Shown piece by piece: positions 47,841 to 59,649 of a stretch of 64,000 nt of DNA (the stretch's first letter is position 1; each line of letters starts with the position of its first letter). The translations under genes were made by a program, and so were the position numbers. The notes under the pieces are model-generated. The model searched no databases. It was not told where the DNA came from and saw only the letters and a list, made by a program, of their open reading frames with translations. Source of the stretch: Epiperipatus broadwayi. Lineage: Eukaryota > Onychophora > Udeonychophora > Euonychophora > Peripatidae. The stretch is taken from positions 312,001 to 376,000 of the forward strand of contig JAQFVV010012547.1 of assembly GCA_028023455.1 (NCBI GenBank). Direction: 5' to 3'.

Positions 47841-48069
47841 CGATCAGGTGCTTGGTTCACATTTCTTTGGGTTATATCAGGTGATATGTGTTGGAGGTCG
47901 CTATTCCAAGCCCCATCCACTTTTGATGACTATTAAGCATTATTAGTAAAGAATTTTTAGAATAGGAATAGGCAAGAACCCCTGCTATAATAGCTATTCC
48001 AAGAGAAGAATGATCTGCACAATTCCACCAGGTTGAGAAAGGGAAAAAATTGCATCTAATTATAGTCAG

Positions 48070-48390
48070 ACTTTAGGACTCCAGATGGGATGCTGGTGAT
48101 AATGTGATGAAATGCATAACCAATGATTGCATCTCCCTCTAATTGACTAGTTCTACACCTATTTGATAATATCAGATACAATTTAGGTTAATTCGTCCAC
48201 CTCTCACCCCTTTCCGGTATCGTTATGCCCTAATGTTCGAATCCAGAGAGAATTTGCCTTTGACTCTCTTAACAGGTATGAACAGATACATGAAGCAACT
48301 TTTCACTTTTATATAAGTTACAACTAGCATTATTAATATTTAATTTATTATAAAATCATTATATAAAATGAAATAGCCGTGTGTGCATAT
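48070..48390 (-). repeat. gypsy LTR-like repeat, copy at 48.1 kb
   Basis: Same family as 38331-38720 (see shared blocks there). Placed just upstream of protease on the minus strand, where a 5' LTR of gypsy B would be; gag is not recognised in the short interval 47840-48060. Confidence 0.5.
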
Positions 48391-48399
48391 TATGATTAA

Positions 48400-50320
48400 T
48401 AGTTACTGTTGAATGCAATGATAATTCAATAAACCAGAGTCTGGAATAATGTAGGCTATTTAACATTACAATAATATATATATATGTGTGTGTGTGTGTC
48501 AAATACGAACCTCCACCATTCCATCAGTTAATAATTTTATAGTTCCATCCTCTTTACCCAATGGTAGAAATATATTATGTCACTTATTACTTACAAAATC
48601 ACAAAAAATACAATTTAAAATAATCACGATTCTAACTAACTAAGTTAAATAAATATACATTGTCTCATTCATAATAATATAGTGATTTATTCCTGCTAAA
48701 AAAACCGACCTATTTGGTTAAGTCCCCCAATCTAAGTTTAAATACATATGATAGATAAAGAAACTTTCACTAGACAATTAGTCATTCATACTGAAATAAC
48801 ATATAACACTTATTAATCGACACTTGAACTATGTAATCTCAAGTGTTGTAATTTAATTTGAGAAAAATTGATGAAAATCTTACCTCAATATATATATAGA
48901 TAAACAAAGGTCAAGCTTCTCTAGAAATTCAATGGGCTGGTCTAAATTTTATTTACAATAATAAAAGAAAATAACTAAGTTAACCATCCCCTCTTTCTTT
49001 TCTATTAACACTAAAAATGAAATCTTTCACAGCATAAACTGTGAAGTTCACGCTTCTGAATATAAAAATAAAACAACAAATAAAAGAAAAACCAAAGAAA
49101 ATTTTACAATATTAATCACTTGATGAAAATTAATGGTTGAAACAAAGTTCATTGAATCATCCTGGTAATAGTTCATGATGTTTTGACATGGGAATTTTCA
49201 ATAAGCAGTTTAGCTCTCCATATCACTTTCTCTGGCAAAGGATTGATCATGCAGCAACGTCTCTTTGTGTCGTTTAAAATGTAAACACATCGATCCTTAG
49301 CAGGTCCATCTCTTAATTCTCCTGTGTACACTTCTTGAATAGTAAGCAGCTTCTTTGGTCTAATGATAAAGTAGAAAAATGGAAGTTTTATGCAGTCATG
49401 TTAGGGAAGAGAACGGTCAACACCACAGCATGATTGTTTATCTCATATGTATATCAAAATAATAATATATAACTATTTGTAATCATAAATTACATTTTCA
49501 TATTGAAGAATTTTTATATATGTTAGATAAATTATTCCATTCTTTGCTTTAATTATAAAAATTCCAAAACTCTTCCACTCACGATCAGAAAATAATCTAA
49601 TTATTATGAAAATTTATCATTTCTACTTAATTTCACTTTATAATTCTTGTTGCTAAATTTGATAAAGTTTTATACTACAGTACTTGATTAAAAACTCTTG
49701 TAATTTTGGAGACTCCATTTTTTTCAGCATTCCAAATTTTAATTCAATTGATGTTAGTTCATTGTAGCATACATATTTTTTTCAAGAAGAAAGATTTTGC
49801 TTTTATACTGTCCTGATACACGTTGCGCGGTACACTAAATTTTCATTTTCTTTTAAAATGATGTGACAGCTTATTGTTATGTTTGTTTCATCAATAAAAA
49901 AAAATAAAATAGTAAAATCATAGTTTTATTTTCATACTCAGTTTCCTAACTTTGGTCATCTCCAAGTTACCTAGTTTCAAATTGCATCACACTTTATTGT
50001 TCAGTTTAGAATGTATAACACAATATATTAATGCTTGTTTACTAGTATTATATATAAATAATTCTTTTCTACATCACTTTGCCATACCAAATGATTCACT
50101 ATAAAAAAAAAATCTATCATGACTTATTTGATTAAATGCTAGTATAAGTAAACACATGTTGTACATATATATGTGTGTTAATAATAATCAAATGATGTTC
50201 CCATTATTAGTGCAAGTTTTAAGATGGATTTAATTTAATAATTGGGCTAATCTTGGCAGGAATGATTGAGTTGTAAGCTACCCCTTACAAAATATATATT
50301 ATATTAATATATATATATAT
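48400..50320. other. Intron sequence, nothing recognised
   Basis: AT-rich with a (TG)n run at 48486-48499. 49150-49440 is somewhat GC-richer and could be further LTR or internal sequence. No coding motif. Confidence 0.4.
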
Positions 50321-50326
50321 TAAATA

Positions 50327-50662
50327 CAGTAAAATTTCACATAAATTATAGTTATTTTATTAGAAGTACTTTCAGCTATGCAACTTGTAATCTTTATCAA
50401 CAATATAACACTGAATAATCAAAATGAAACTTCCTTTCACAATACCCATCAAATGTTAAAATAACAAAATTGTGAGAAAATTAAACTAAATTGAACAATG
50501 GGTATTGTGAAAGGAAGTCTTGTTTTGATTATTCAGTGTATGGGTATTGTGAAAGGAAGTTTCGTTTTGATTATTCAGTGTTAAATAGTTGATAAAGACT
50601 ACAAGATGTATAGTCGAAAGTACTTCTAATAAAATAATTAATAATTTATGTGAATTTTACTG
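50327..50662. mobile_element. Long-TIR MITE, TA-flanked
   Basis: Ends CAGTAAAATTTCACATAAAT at 50327 and the complement of CAGTAAAATTCACATAAATT at 50662, both next to TA. Arms of about 125 bp match nearly throughout (gaagtactttc, tctttatcaac, aacactgaataatcaaaa, cttcctttcacaatacccat). The right arm holds a 41-bp direct duplication (atgggtattgtgaaaggaag repeated at about 50490 and 50541). CAGT ends and TA target suggest a Tc1/mariner-related foldback element. No transposase. Confidence 0.88.
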
Positions 50663-50669
50663 TATTGAA

Positions 50670-52350
50670 CCGGATTGATATTCGATTCAAGGGTTTTACT
50701 GCCAAAATTAAAAACCTTTAATTTTCGTAAAGTTTCTAATGTTAAAAAAATTTTTTTTAATTATTTAAAAAGAGTACGTGTATTAATACGCATACTCATT
50801 TATGTTTAAAATATATTTTGTTTTTTTAATATAAAATTGATTTTAAAAGAGTTTTCTCTTACCGCTTGTTTTTACTTTTTTTTTAATCAATTTGATTAAA
50901 AACAATCAGGCTTGTTTATTACATTCCTGACTCTTTTATCATTTCTACTCATTCTAAAAGTGGAGATTTAATTTTGTGTTATTGTTTTTGTTTAAAATAA
51001 TCCCTGGTTAGAATTCTTAAATTAGATTGAATGAGAGATTAAGATTTGCCATGCCCTTAGGCATAGAATCTGACAACAGAAAGGTTTTCGCGGGAAATGT
51101 AGCCTGGTATAAATGACTCAGAAAATTTTGGGACGATAGTTTTTGCTTTTATTCTTGACTAACAAGCTGCTTCAAAGTGAGAGATTCAGTTTTCCGTACA
51201 CACTTTGAATATAGCCTGATGAGACTCATACTGTTTTGGATAGCAGTTCGGACATTTAATTCCTTCTAAAAACTGTAATTATTAACAGACTTCGTTGCTT
51301 TACAAGATGTCCAATTCTACTGCTCTGAGTGTTGCCATTCTCAAGATGATTTGCTAACTTAAACAAAGGATGAATCCCTAACTTCCAACTCTCCTTCAGT
51401 CAAACCATGAACATCTAGAAGAAACCGGAACCTCTATACCTCTATCTAGCCACTGTCAAAAATTCCTGGAATATGAACTAATACAAAAGTGCGCACTTTA
51501 CGTGAACATTGCTTTACCGTAAGGTAAATATTTTCTTTAATTCTAGCCAGGGTAAATTTTTTTAATTAAATCTCTGCTCAATCTTAATAAACCTGTATTC
51601 TTAATCAATATTTAACCTCATATTTAATAATTGTTATTTTTTTTCTTATTGTATTTTGCAGTGTGTCTTGGAATCTTAGTTTTAAGATTTCAAGTTTGTG
51701 TTCAATTTTCATTTATCAGAGCGTGCGTAGTGAGTGTATATTTTTATATGTTTAATATATGCCTAATTATTTCACTAACAATTGCTAAATGCTTTGGCAG
51801 TTTTCGTAATTTTTATTTACTCACCTACCCTTAGTTGTTGTTGTAAAATAATTAATTTTAAATATGTTTAGTTTGTGCTTTATGCAAACCACAAATCTTT
51901 TTGTTGGTTATTTATCGTCTTTATTGTTTTCTGAAAGTAGAGATTTCTTTCTAGATTAAGTAAGATCATAATCATATATTTTTTTTGCTGTCTTGTATGT
52001 GAAATCAACCATGTTTGCTTTAAAAGTAGTATTACACGCAGCAGTCCTGTGGAGTTATAAAGTCAGTAGTTAGAATGCTAATGATCGATCATCCGTGCTG
52101 GTTTCATTGATTTCCTACAAGACCATAACTGTTTTCATATCTCTGAATCAGGAAACTAGAGTTGCTGTTTTTTTGTAATTTTATAAATCGCCAGCAGGAA
52201 AATATTATCCTATCCATTTCTTTATTTTTAGGTGAGAGAATTTTGCTGCCAAAGCTTTTAATGTTTTCATGTTTGCTGTACTCATGTGCACTCTCTGATA
52301 AATATGCGTATTCAAATCTAAGTCACTTTTGTATTCATGGCTAGATTTCT
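50670..52350. other. No recognised feature; GC-richer patch
   Basis: 50990-51540 has higher GC and looks like decayed element sequence or UTR, without motifs. The frames at 51631-51834 and 52162-52344 are hydrophobic T-rich translations typical of AT-rich noise. Confidence 0.35.
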
Positions 52351-52355
52351 TTATT

Positions 52356-52535
52356 CTATTGTCCACCTTTTAATAAAATTTTCAAATTGTTTAAATTTAT
52401 TTGCCTGACGTTTGTCTTGGTACTTTTATTTCTCAATTGTCTAAGCAATCCATAAGATCTTTTGTTTCTCCCTGAATTTAGTCTGTACAAACCATCATCC
52501 TCATCCATTTTGATCATAGTAAATAAATTTTCCAT
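52356..52535 (-). other. Short unrecognised open frame next to non-LTR 3' end
   Basis: The minus-strand frame (GLYRLNSGRNKRSYGLLRQL ... NNLKILLKGG) is less hydrophobic than background noise frames and could be a piece of a coding sequence into which the non-LTR element inserted at 52538. No family recognised. Confidence 0.25.
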
Positions 52536-52537
52536 GT

Positions 52538-53768
52538 GATGTGATGTGATGTATTTTGGCTTCTTCTTAAACGAAGTCAAGAATATCTCAGCAATTATGC
52601 CAGATAAACCTATTAGCCACTTTATTTTCCATTCCCTACTCTAAGTCTTTCCATATTCTGCCCCATCCCATTTCCACAACATAATCTTTGTCAACTCTAT
52701 GGCCTTTATATGTAAATCCCCTTTATCTTTTCGCAACCCTAGCATAAAAACCAATAACTTACTTTCTGTATAATCACTTTGTTCATATCTATTCTCCCAT
52801 AACTTCATTATCTGTATCCTTTCTGCTTTCAAGCATTTACATTCAATCAACAGATGCCTAATATTTTCTATACCTTCCTTACACAATTTGCACACTAAAT
52901 CACCCATAGTTTTTCATTTACATGTATATTCTCTTGTTGCTAAAGATCCCGTTCGAGCCTTAAACAATAAACTACTTTTCTTACTATTATCATAAATTAA
53001 CTTGCATCCAATGTTCAGTTTACTTCTATATATATTTAAACTCTTCTTAGCCTTCCATACTAGTTCTCCATCTCTCCAACTCTCTATTTTTTATTAATGC
53101 TTCTATTCTTTTATCCCATTCCTTACCACTATAACACTCAACAATCCTCCTAACACAATCATCCCACCTTTTATACAAGTATACTGATATAAATTCTTTA
53201 TCCAAATCTTTTCCATACCGCATTATCTTTCTCACCCATCTTGTTACCTGCCCTTTACTCATAACCCAATTAAACACTATTTTGGCTATTCTTTTACTAT
53301 CCATAAACTGCAACCTACCAAACATTTTCATTTTACTTTTTGCATCTCTCATATAAAAACTTGACCATCCCATTTCTCCTTGAATTTCTTCTTTGCTGTC
53401 TACATCTCTGCATTTAATGCATGTCTTCCTACTTCCCTTTGTACTTTCTCTAAATATACTTTCTCTAATCTAAAACCCTTTTACTAATACATCATGCATC
53501 ATTACCATATGTTAACCCTGCTACTGCAACTTCCTTCCATATAATTCTAGCTACATCATATTTATTATATGAAAATACTGTTAATTTCTTTACCAAACTC
53601 TTTCTTTTCTTTGCTTCATTTACCAAGTTTTTCTCCCATTCATCCAAGCAAATTTTCCTGATTACATAAGATGAATCCCAAATACCTATATCTATCCACC
53701 ACACCTAACTTTATATCCCCCAATAAAAATTGTAGCTCTTTCCCCAGTATTAACCATCATTATATTTG
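52538..53768 (-). pseudogene. 5'-truncated non-LTR retrotransposon, copy 3 (best preserved)
   Basis: Minus-strand frames, from 53768 down: NTGERATIFIGGYK, FSYNKYDVARIIWKEVAVAG (53492-53704), then 53373-53047 (MGWSSFYMRDAKSKMKMFGR, VTRWVRKIMRYGKDLD) and 52907-52641, with the zinc motif CKLCKEGIENIRHLLIEC (C-x2-C-x8-H-x4-C). Ends with ELTKIMLWKWDGAEYGKT and stop, a 3' UTR and a tgatgtgatgtgatgta tail at 52538-52553. This is the region downstream of the RT palm; only three breaks are seen. The short-tandem tail instead of poly(A) is notable. Confidence 0.82.
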
Positions 53769-53851
53769 ACCTGGTGGAGCCTTCTGTGATCAGGATGGAT
53801 TGAGTGTCCATTACGATATATTGTAACAGTCAGAAACGTGTGATTCGTTAA

Positions 53852-54127
53852 CATAGTGCAGAATCCGACCACCACACAGAATGGCAGCACCATCTAGGTA
53901 GCGAAACCACTCGTAGTACTGAGTTCGAACATAGTTTATCGGTTCCACAATACAATTTACGAAACAACACATCTGATGCCATGTTAGTAAACATTTCTTT
54001 AGGCACGGTGATCAGGGAGATGCAAGAGAATCAAGAATTTTATTTCGAGTTAGCCAATCAGAACATTAATCTTAAACATTTATCTTACAGAATCGAGGAA
54101 ATATTATATGGAATGGGTATCGAATAA
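53852..54127 (+). other. Unrecognised 91-codon open frame
   Basis: Open from CAT after a stop at 53849 to TAA at 54125-54127, with the first ATG well inside. It reads HHLGSETTRSTEFEHSLSVP, QYNLRNNTSDAML and ends FYFELANQNINLKHLSYRIE, EILYGMGIE. The composition is unlike AT-rich noise: balanced polar and hydrophobic residues and a helical or coiled-coil-like end. It starts about 80 bp beyond non-LTR copy 3 and may be the C-terminus of an element-encoded DNA-binding or gag-like protein. No family is recognised. Confidence 0.4.
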
Positions 54128-54172
54128 ATAAATAAAGAAGTAACGGCAGACGTATAGTTTGACATTATTTAT

Positions 54173-54391
54173 TGAAACATTTTAAATAACTCATTTAACT
54201 AATAATATTTGGCAAGATTTAAATCTCAGTAGCGAAATTTTCCGATACTGTTATATATTAAAGAAATACATTTATTTATTTAGAAACATTTATGCGAAAT
54301 CATTTTACCAATAATACTTTATATTTAAGATCTCAGTAGCGGTATTTTCCGATCTGTTATGTTTACAAAGAGAAATACATTTATTTGATGA
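54173..54391 (+). repeat. ~112-bp tandem duplication
   Basis: The blocks gaaacattt...ccaataatac/ctaataatat...aaatctcagtagcgaaattttccgat and ...gatctcagtagcggtattttccgat lie about 112 bp apart, each followed by agaaatacatttattt. The copies have diverged. Confidence 0.65.
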
Positions 54392-54399
54392 TGTAATCT

Positions 54400-56600
54400 A
54401 GCTACCTAAAATTCTCGAGCAAGTATTTCTAAGGCATGCCTTTAGGCATTTATACTTTTGCAGTACAAGAGTCTAAAGTAAGATTTATAATAGTAGCGGT
54501 GGACATATATTTATTTAATTGAAGATATTTACTAATAACTAGGGGCAAACATTTACTTGAGAGTGAATTATGTCACTAATGCAGGGATGGAGTTATATAT
54601 AGAATAACAAAGTTAATAAAAGAAACACATGGTACGTTTAGAAAGGCAATAGGAAGTGGCAGTATATTGAAACTGCAAAGCTGGAATGAGTTTATAAGAA
54701 CTACGGGCTGGCATTTGCCGTAGGCTCAAAGAGGTAAGGTATCACATAAGCATAACCAGGGGCAAGTGGTTCGTGTCACGATTGCCTGCTGGCTGCGTGA
54801 CTTTCGTCAAGTCCTACTGGAGCATTTATTATGTCCGCTTGTGTAGGACGACTGGGGTTAATTTCAACCCTATAGAATCTGGAATATTCAAGGCTTGTAA
54901 TGGGTCATTGTGTCTCTAAAATGTAACACATGTATAATGTACAGACGATTCTATTAAGATTTAAATATATTTTATAACTCGGCCCTACATCATCAACATT
55001 TTATAAAGAATGTTTGCGACTCTCAAGAAATGCAATTTTATGGAATTATTAATTAAAATTTAATAAAATATAAACAATATGTAAACTGGGTGATTATTAT
55101 AACTAATACGTCAGCCATTTGCTAAGCAATAGACCCCTGCATTACAATAAATGAAGCATTGAATGCATGTCGATTTATATGAAAATATTAAATAACTTAT
55201 GGAGGTAAATATTAATGAAGATTTGACACGCATCCACTGTTTCAAGCAATCATAAATTTATACTTAGAAAATTATGAGCATGCGATAATTATATAATAAA
55301 AAGTAGATTTTAGAAATATGTACCCAAGAAAGATAGAATTAGGCAGGCTAGATTATTAAAGAAATTTACATGATATTAATTATTAAATTTATAATTTTAC
55401 AAATGAGAGTTTACAGTTTATAATTTATAAGTTATATAAAGATGAATGAGCTATAGCGGGATATTAGTAGACTACTCTAGAGAATTTGGATACAGATACC
55501 TGTTTTATGAGAAGTTTTCCGATTCAGTAGTCAGTAGCAAATTGTTCATGATTCTAGCATTAGTAGTTCTTTACAGTATTTAGGTGATTTAATTATTTGA
55601 ACAGCAGCAGCAGTTTTCTAATTGTTCGGGGAAGCAGATCTTCTTTGGTTGATTTTATGGAAGGCACGGGCATAGGTTCTCGGTAAACAATCGACCATCT
55701 CCGGGAAGAATAGTCTTTGGCGCTTTCTATTCACGCATACTGTGGCACGTAAAACAATATATATCTTTGGAGACTCGCAACTGCTCGAGAGCAAAGCTAA
55801 AGTTCAACTGAAAGTTCCTAGTAAGTCTAAAATGGCCTCCCCTCTTAAATCTTATCTTTTACATTTTTGTTATAGTTTATTTTTGGATTTTACTTAATCT
55901 GCCCTGAGGATAATCAATGCATTTTTGTTAAGTTTAATTATAGAGAAAGCTGCCTTTCTATTGTTTACATTTATATTTTTATTTTATAATTACATTTTAG
56001 GGAATTTTTTCTTCTTAATTAATCTATTATCTCTCACCGACTGTTGCTTTTAAAATTTCAAATACAAAAGGAAACATATGATTATTTTTATTTTTAATTA
56101 AATATTAGAATCTATTTCTAAAATTATTACTAAGTGAAATTTAAACAAAGCAATAAAAAAAATTCAAAATAAATGGTTAAAATTATATATTTTTATATAA
56201 CTAAAAGAAGAAATCCAAATTATATTATTTATCTTTATTTATTGCCTTAAATTTGATATCAAAATGTGTGCGTGTTTATGGTGAATTCTACATATATCTA
56301 TACATTTTTAATATTGCTACACACAATTCGATACCAAAAAGTTTAAATTTGGGTAGGATAGAGCGGTGAGTGAGAGACGCTAGAAAAAAAAGGTGAAACT
56401 TAAGATTCGAATACAAATCTTACTATTTCAATATTGATTTGAATATTACACACACATATATATATAACCTCTAACTAAAAATATTTACTTATTTAATAAT
56501 AGTAATGAGCAGCCATTCAAAAAAGAGTATGGCCATTCCATTTCCCAAAAGAAAAGACATGAGAGAGAGAGAGAGAAGTTACTCTAATACTGAATTTTGC
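54400..56600. other. Unidentified GC-richer segment, then AT-rich intron
   Basis: 54400-55850 is GC-richer than the intron background (for example 54690-54900 and 55600-55830), probably body of an unrecognised element joined to the open frame at 53852. 55850-56600 is plain AT-rich. Confidence 0.35.
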
Positions 56601-56639
56601 TGTGTCCATACAAAACAATCAAATACATTCACATATAAA

Positions 56640-57965
56640 ACATGCTGGTCCAATTTTCTGTTTACTTATTATATTTCAATGTTATCTTTTAGTTTTCTCA
56701 GCAGAAAACTTTTCTTTCTGAAATACTTCAAAACTATGTCTAATTGTAGCTCTCCTGTGTCTTCTATTCTCTGCCATATATTTGCAAGGGAAACAATTGA
56801 CATTGCACTTCTTTAAAATGTCTTTGAGATAATCTTTATAAAGTAGACAGAGTCTACTTCTCTTATGAAACCCATATTCAAGTTTACCATAAAACATTCT
56901 TTTAGGAAATATTCCATTATTTATTCATTTTACAAGTCTACTCCAATGAAGATATGATTTAACAATAATGGACTCAATTGTATAATGTCCTGTAAACTAA
57001 AGAACATATAAAACAACAGTTGTATCAACTAACTTTAGTTGCACTAGGTGTTTGCCTATGACATAATACTCTATCTTTTAACTTGTTAAAAACAGCAGCA
57101 GCACATTGGATTCTGTATTGGATTTCAACATCTAAGCCCATCTAGATGCTAAACTGATTTACTTTCTCAAGTTGATAATGATCCAAGATGAAAGTTACCG
57201 AGGATTTTTCTTCCATCACTGACTGCTAAAGAACTTGAGTTTTTTGAATGTTAATTAATAAACTGAGATTTTTATAAGTTGCATTCATAATGTTACGAAC
57301 ATTTTGTAAAACATCTTTTGAACTGAAAAAAAATAGTACAATCATTAGCATACTGTAAATCTAGAATCCAAGAAGATGAAGTTCTTGTTTTTGCTGTTAA
57401 CCAATTCAAATTAAAAATTTCACCATCAAGCCTGTAGTGTATTTTGATTCCTGTTTGATTAAATCATCTATAAACCATTCCAAAGATCACTGTCATAAAA
57501 ATTGAAAACAAAGTTGTAGCAAGTACATATCCTTGTTTAATACCAGTTTTCATTTCAAATGCTTCAGATTCTCCACCTGTAATAATAACACTTCCTTTCA
57601 TTCCATCATGTGGCAGTTGTATAATATGAATAAATTTTGGTGGATAACCAACTCATTTCAAACAATACCATAAACCTGTGTTATTAATTGAATCAAATGC
57701 CTTGACCAAATCAATTAAAGCAACATATGAATCATTTTTTTGTTCTTGACATTTTTCTTGCATTTGTCTGGCAACAAAAGTCATATTTATAGTGCTTTTT
57801 GATTTTCTAAAATCATATTAAGTCTCTGGTAGCCATTCATTTATAACTAGATTAATAATATTGCAAATGATATTAAATATATCTATAATATTGTTTGATA
57901 GAATACTGTAACCAGCATATTTAATTAAAAAAAATTATTTCATTGGATGAAAAGAGCAGCTAATT
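56640..57965 (-). pseudogene. Non-LTR retrotransposon reverse transcriptase, degenerate
   Basis: The minus strand from 57830 reads NMTFVARQMQEKCQEQKNDS, YVALIDLVKAFDSIN (motif A), LWYCLK, VGYPPKFIHIIQLPHDGMKG, FEMKTGIKQGYVLATTLFSI (motif B) and RLDGEIFNLNWLTAKT. The FADDA motif C region is lost in decay. Further down come IQYRIQCAAAVFNKL and a tail (YKDYLKDILKKCNV, NRRHRRATIRHSFEVFQKEK, 56700-56897). This resembles the RTE/jockey-like elements with ARQ-x-QEKC-x-EQ and G-V-KQGCVLAPTLFSI. Several in-frame stops. Confidence 0.82.
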
Positions 57966-58189
57966 ATTCATTTCATATGATACTATTAAAATGTGTAATT
58001 CTTTATTTTTAGATAAAGGAGCTCATAAGAAATGTCAAGTGCCAAAAGTGCTAGAATTGGATGCATCTATAAACCTTGAGCTTCAGGATCTGTACTCTAT
58101 CATTGCACCAAACAATGCGGGGCATTTTTATTATGACTTTTCTTTATGCAAGAAAACAAAAATTACTCATTTAAAATGTTCTTAAATAT

Positions 58190-59320
58190 ACAAATTCAGT
58201 CTTTAATGAATATACATAATATGAATGAGAATCTCTAGAGGCAAACATAGCATTAAGGACTAGTAAAAAAAAAAAAAATGATAACAAGAATAATGAATTA
58301 AGAAAGCCTAATTGAGGTGAAAAAGGGGGAAAAACAATTGTTCCTAAAGAAATAATATATTGTAATTTTGAAAATAGTGTTATATCTGAAAATTAAATGC
58401 ATTAATTAATTTATGGGAACTTCACAGAACTGTTTCTATCAATCAGTATATCTAAATATCTGATTGTTTTGAATCAGATCTATTTTAGTTCAGCAAATTG
58501 TAATCAGCATGTGATAATGATATCACTTTGAGTCTTTATTTATTTTTTAATATTATGAAAATACCTAAGAAATGATATCATAATACTATTAAATCAGTAG
58601 ATGGCATTTTTTAATATAATAATGATGACGTTTTGGACAAATGGAAGGATATTTTTTGAATAATGACATATTAATAATATGTCTTTGACCTTAAAAATGT
58701 TTCTGCTGTTTTATTTAATAAAAATAAAGGAAATTAAAAATCTGTCATAGTTATTATGAGGTATCATTGTTATTCATTACAGCAAAACACTTTCAAAGAA
58801 TATTTTGAATAGATTGTTCTACCTAGAATTTTTCTAGAGAATAAATAAAGTACTATATATATGATTATATTGCAAAATAAATGCAAGCACAAAGTGCTGT
58901 GAGTATATTGCTTTTATCATTTTGGTTAAGATATTTGACTCAGATAATTGAAAAAGGTTGCGATAATGTTTGAAATGACTCTTTGTCTACTGAAGTTTAT
59001 TTGTATTGTATATCTTCTTCATGAAGATTTGAGAGTTAGACTTAATGTTGTTGATAGAAAATTTGAAGTATGTGAAATAAAAATTAGTAGTGGTGTTTGA
59101 AATAATATATAAATGACTTCATAAAGTAGGCTTCAAGGAATGATATAGATTTAAATAATGGAATTTTTAGTTTAAACTGATCAAATGCAAAACTGAGAAA
59201 TTTTTATTTCTAGATTTACAATATATTTATTATTATATAATTTTTTTTATAATAAAGGATAATTACGGAATATCCATAATGTTTGAATGAGTTTGCTCTA
59301 ATAATTAATGTTAAAAACCT
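58190..59320. other. Intron sequence, nothing recognised
   Basis: AT-rich; 58940-59100 may be the decayed upstream part of the next fragment. Confidence 0.35.
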
Positions 59321-59329
59321 AAGGTGTTT

Positions 59330-59560
59330 TATTACCTGCAATGGAAGAAAAATCTTCAATTTTTAGTTTGGATGGTTATCATCTTGAAAATATGAATTTA
59401 AATATCTTGGTAGTACAGATTCAAGTAAAGATTATTGTGATATAATTATTTTCACTAAATACTAGGGCTATCAAATTTATTTTATGAGATTGAAACAAAG
59501 AGCTTTATGTTGATGTAACATAAGGAAAGAATTCATTTTAAAAATGCTCCATAAAATTTT
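59330..59560 (+). pseudogene. Non-LTR RT C-terminal remnant
   Basis: With frame changes the sequence gives FKYLGST-DSSKDYCD, then IIIFTKY-GYQIYF-RLKQRAL and RKEFILKMLHKIL. The YLGS block after the RT palm and a following LRKRL...K-x-(Y/H)-type segment are usual in non-LTR elements. Very decayed. Confidence 0.4.
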
Positions 59561-59649
59561 GAAAATATAGCAAAATCACAATATCAATCTGTATGTTCAT
59601 CACCTTTCTGAATATGGTGATATTGCATCTACTATTGTAAGATCACAAT

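Larger units (their letters stand above)
42590..48060 (-). mobile_element. Degenerate Ty3/gypsy retrotransposon B
   Basis: Minus-strand order, from high to low coordinates: protease, RT, RNase H, integrase, then a polypurine-like gcgggaggaggga at about 42608-42595. This is the Ty3/gypsy domain order. Frameshifts and stops break every domain. Upstream (48070-48390) lies an LTR-like repeat. The 3' LTR was not located with confidence; repeat B and the 38.3-kb repeat may disrupt it. Confidence 0.75.
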
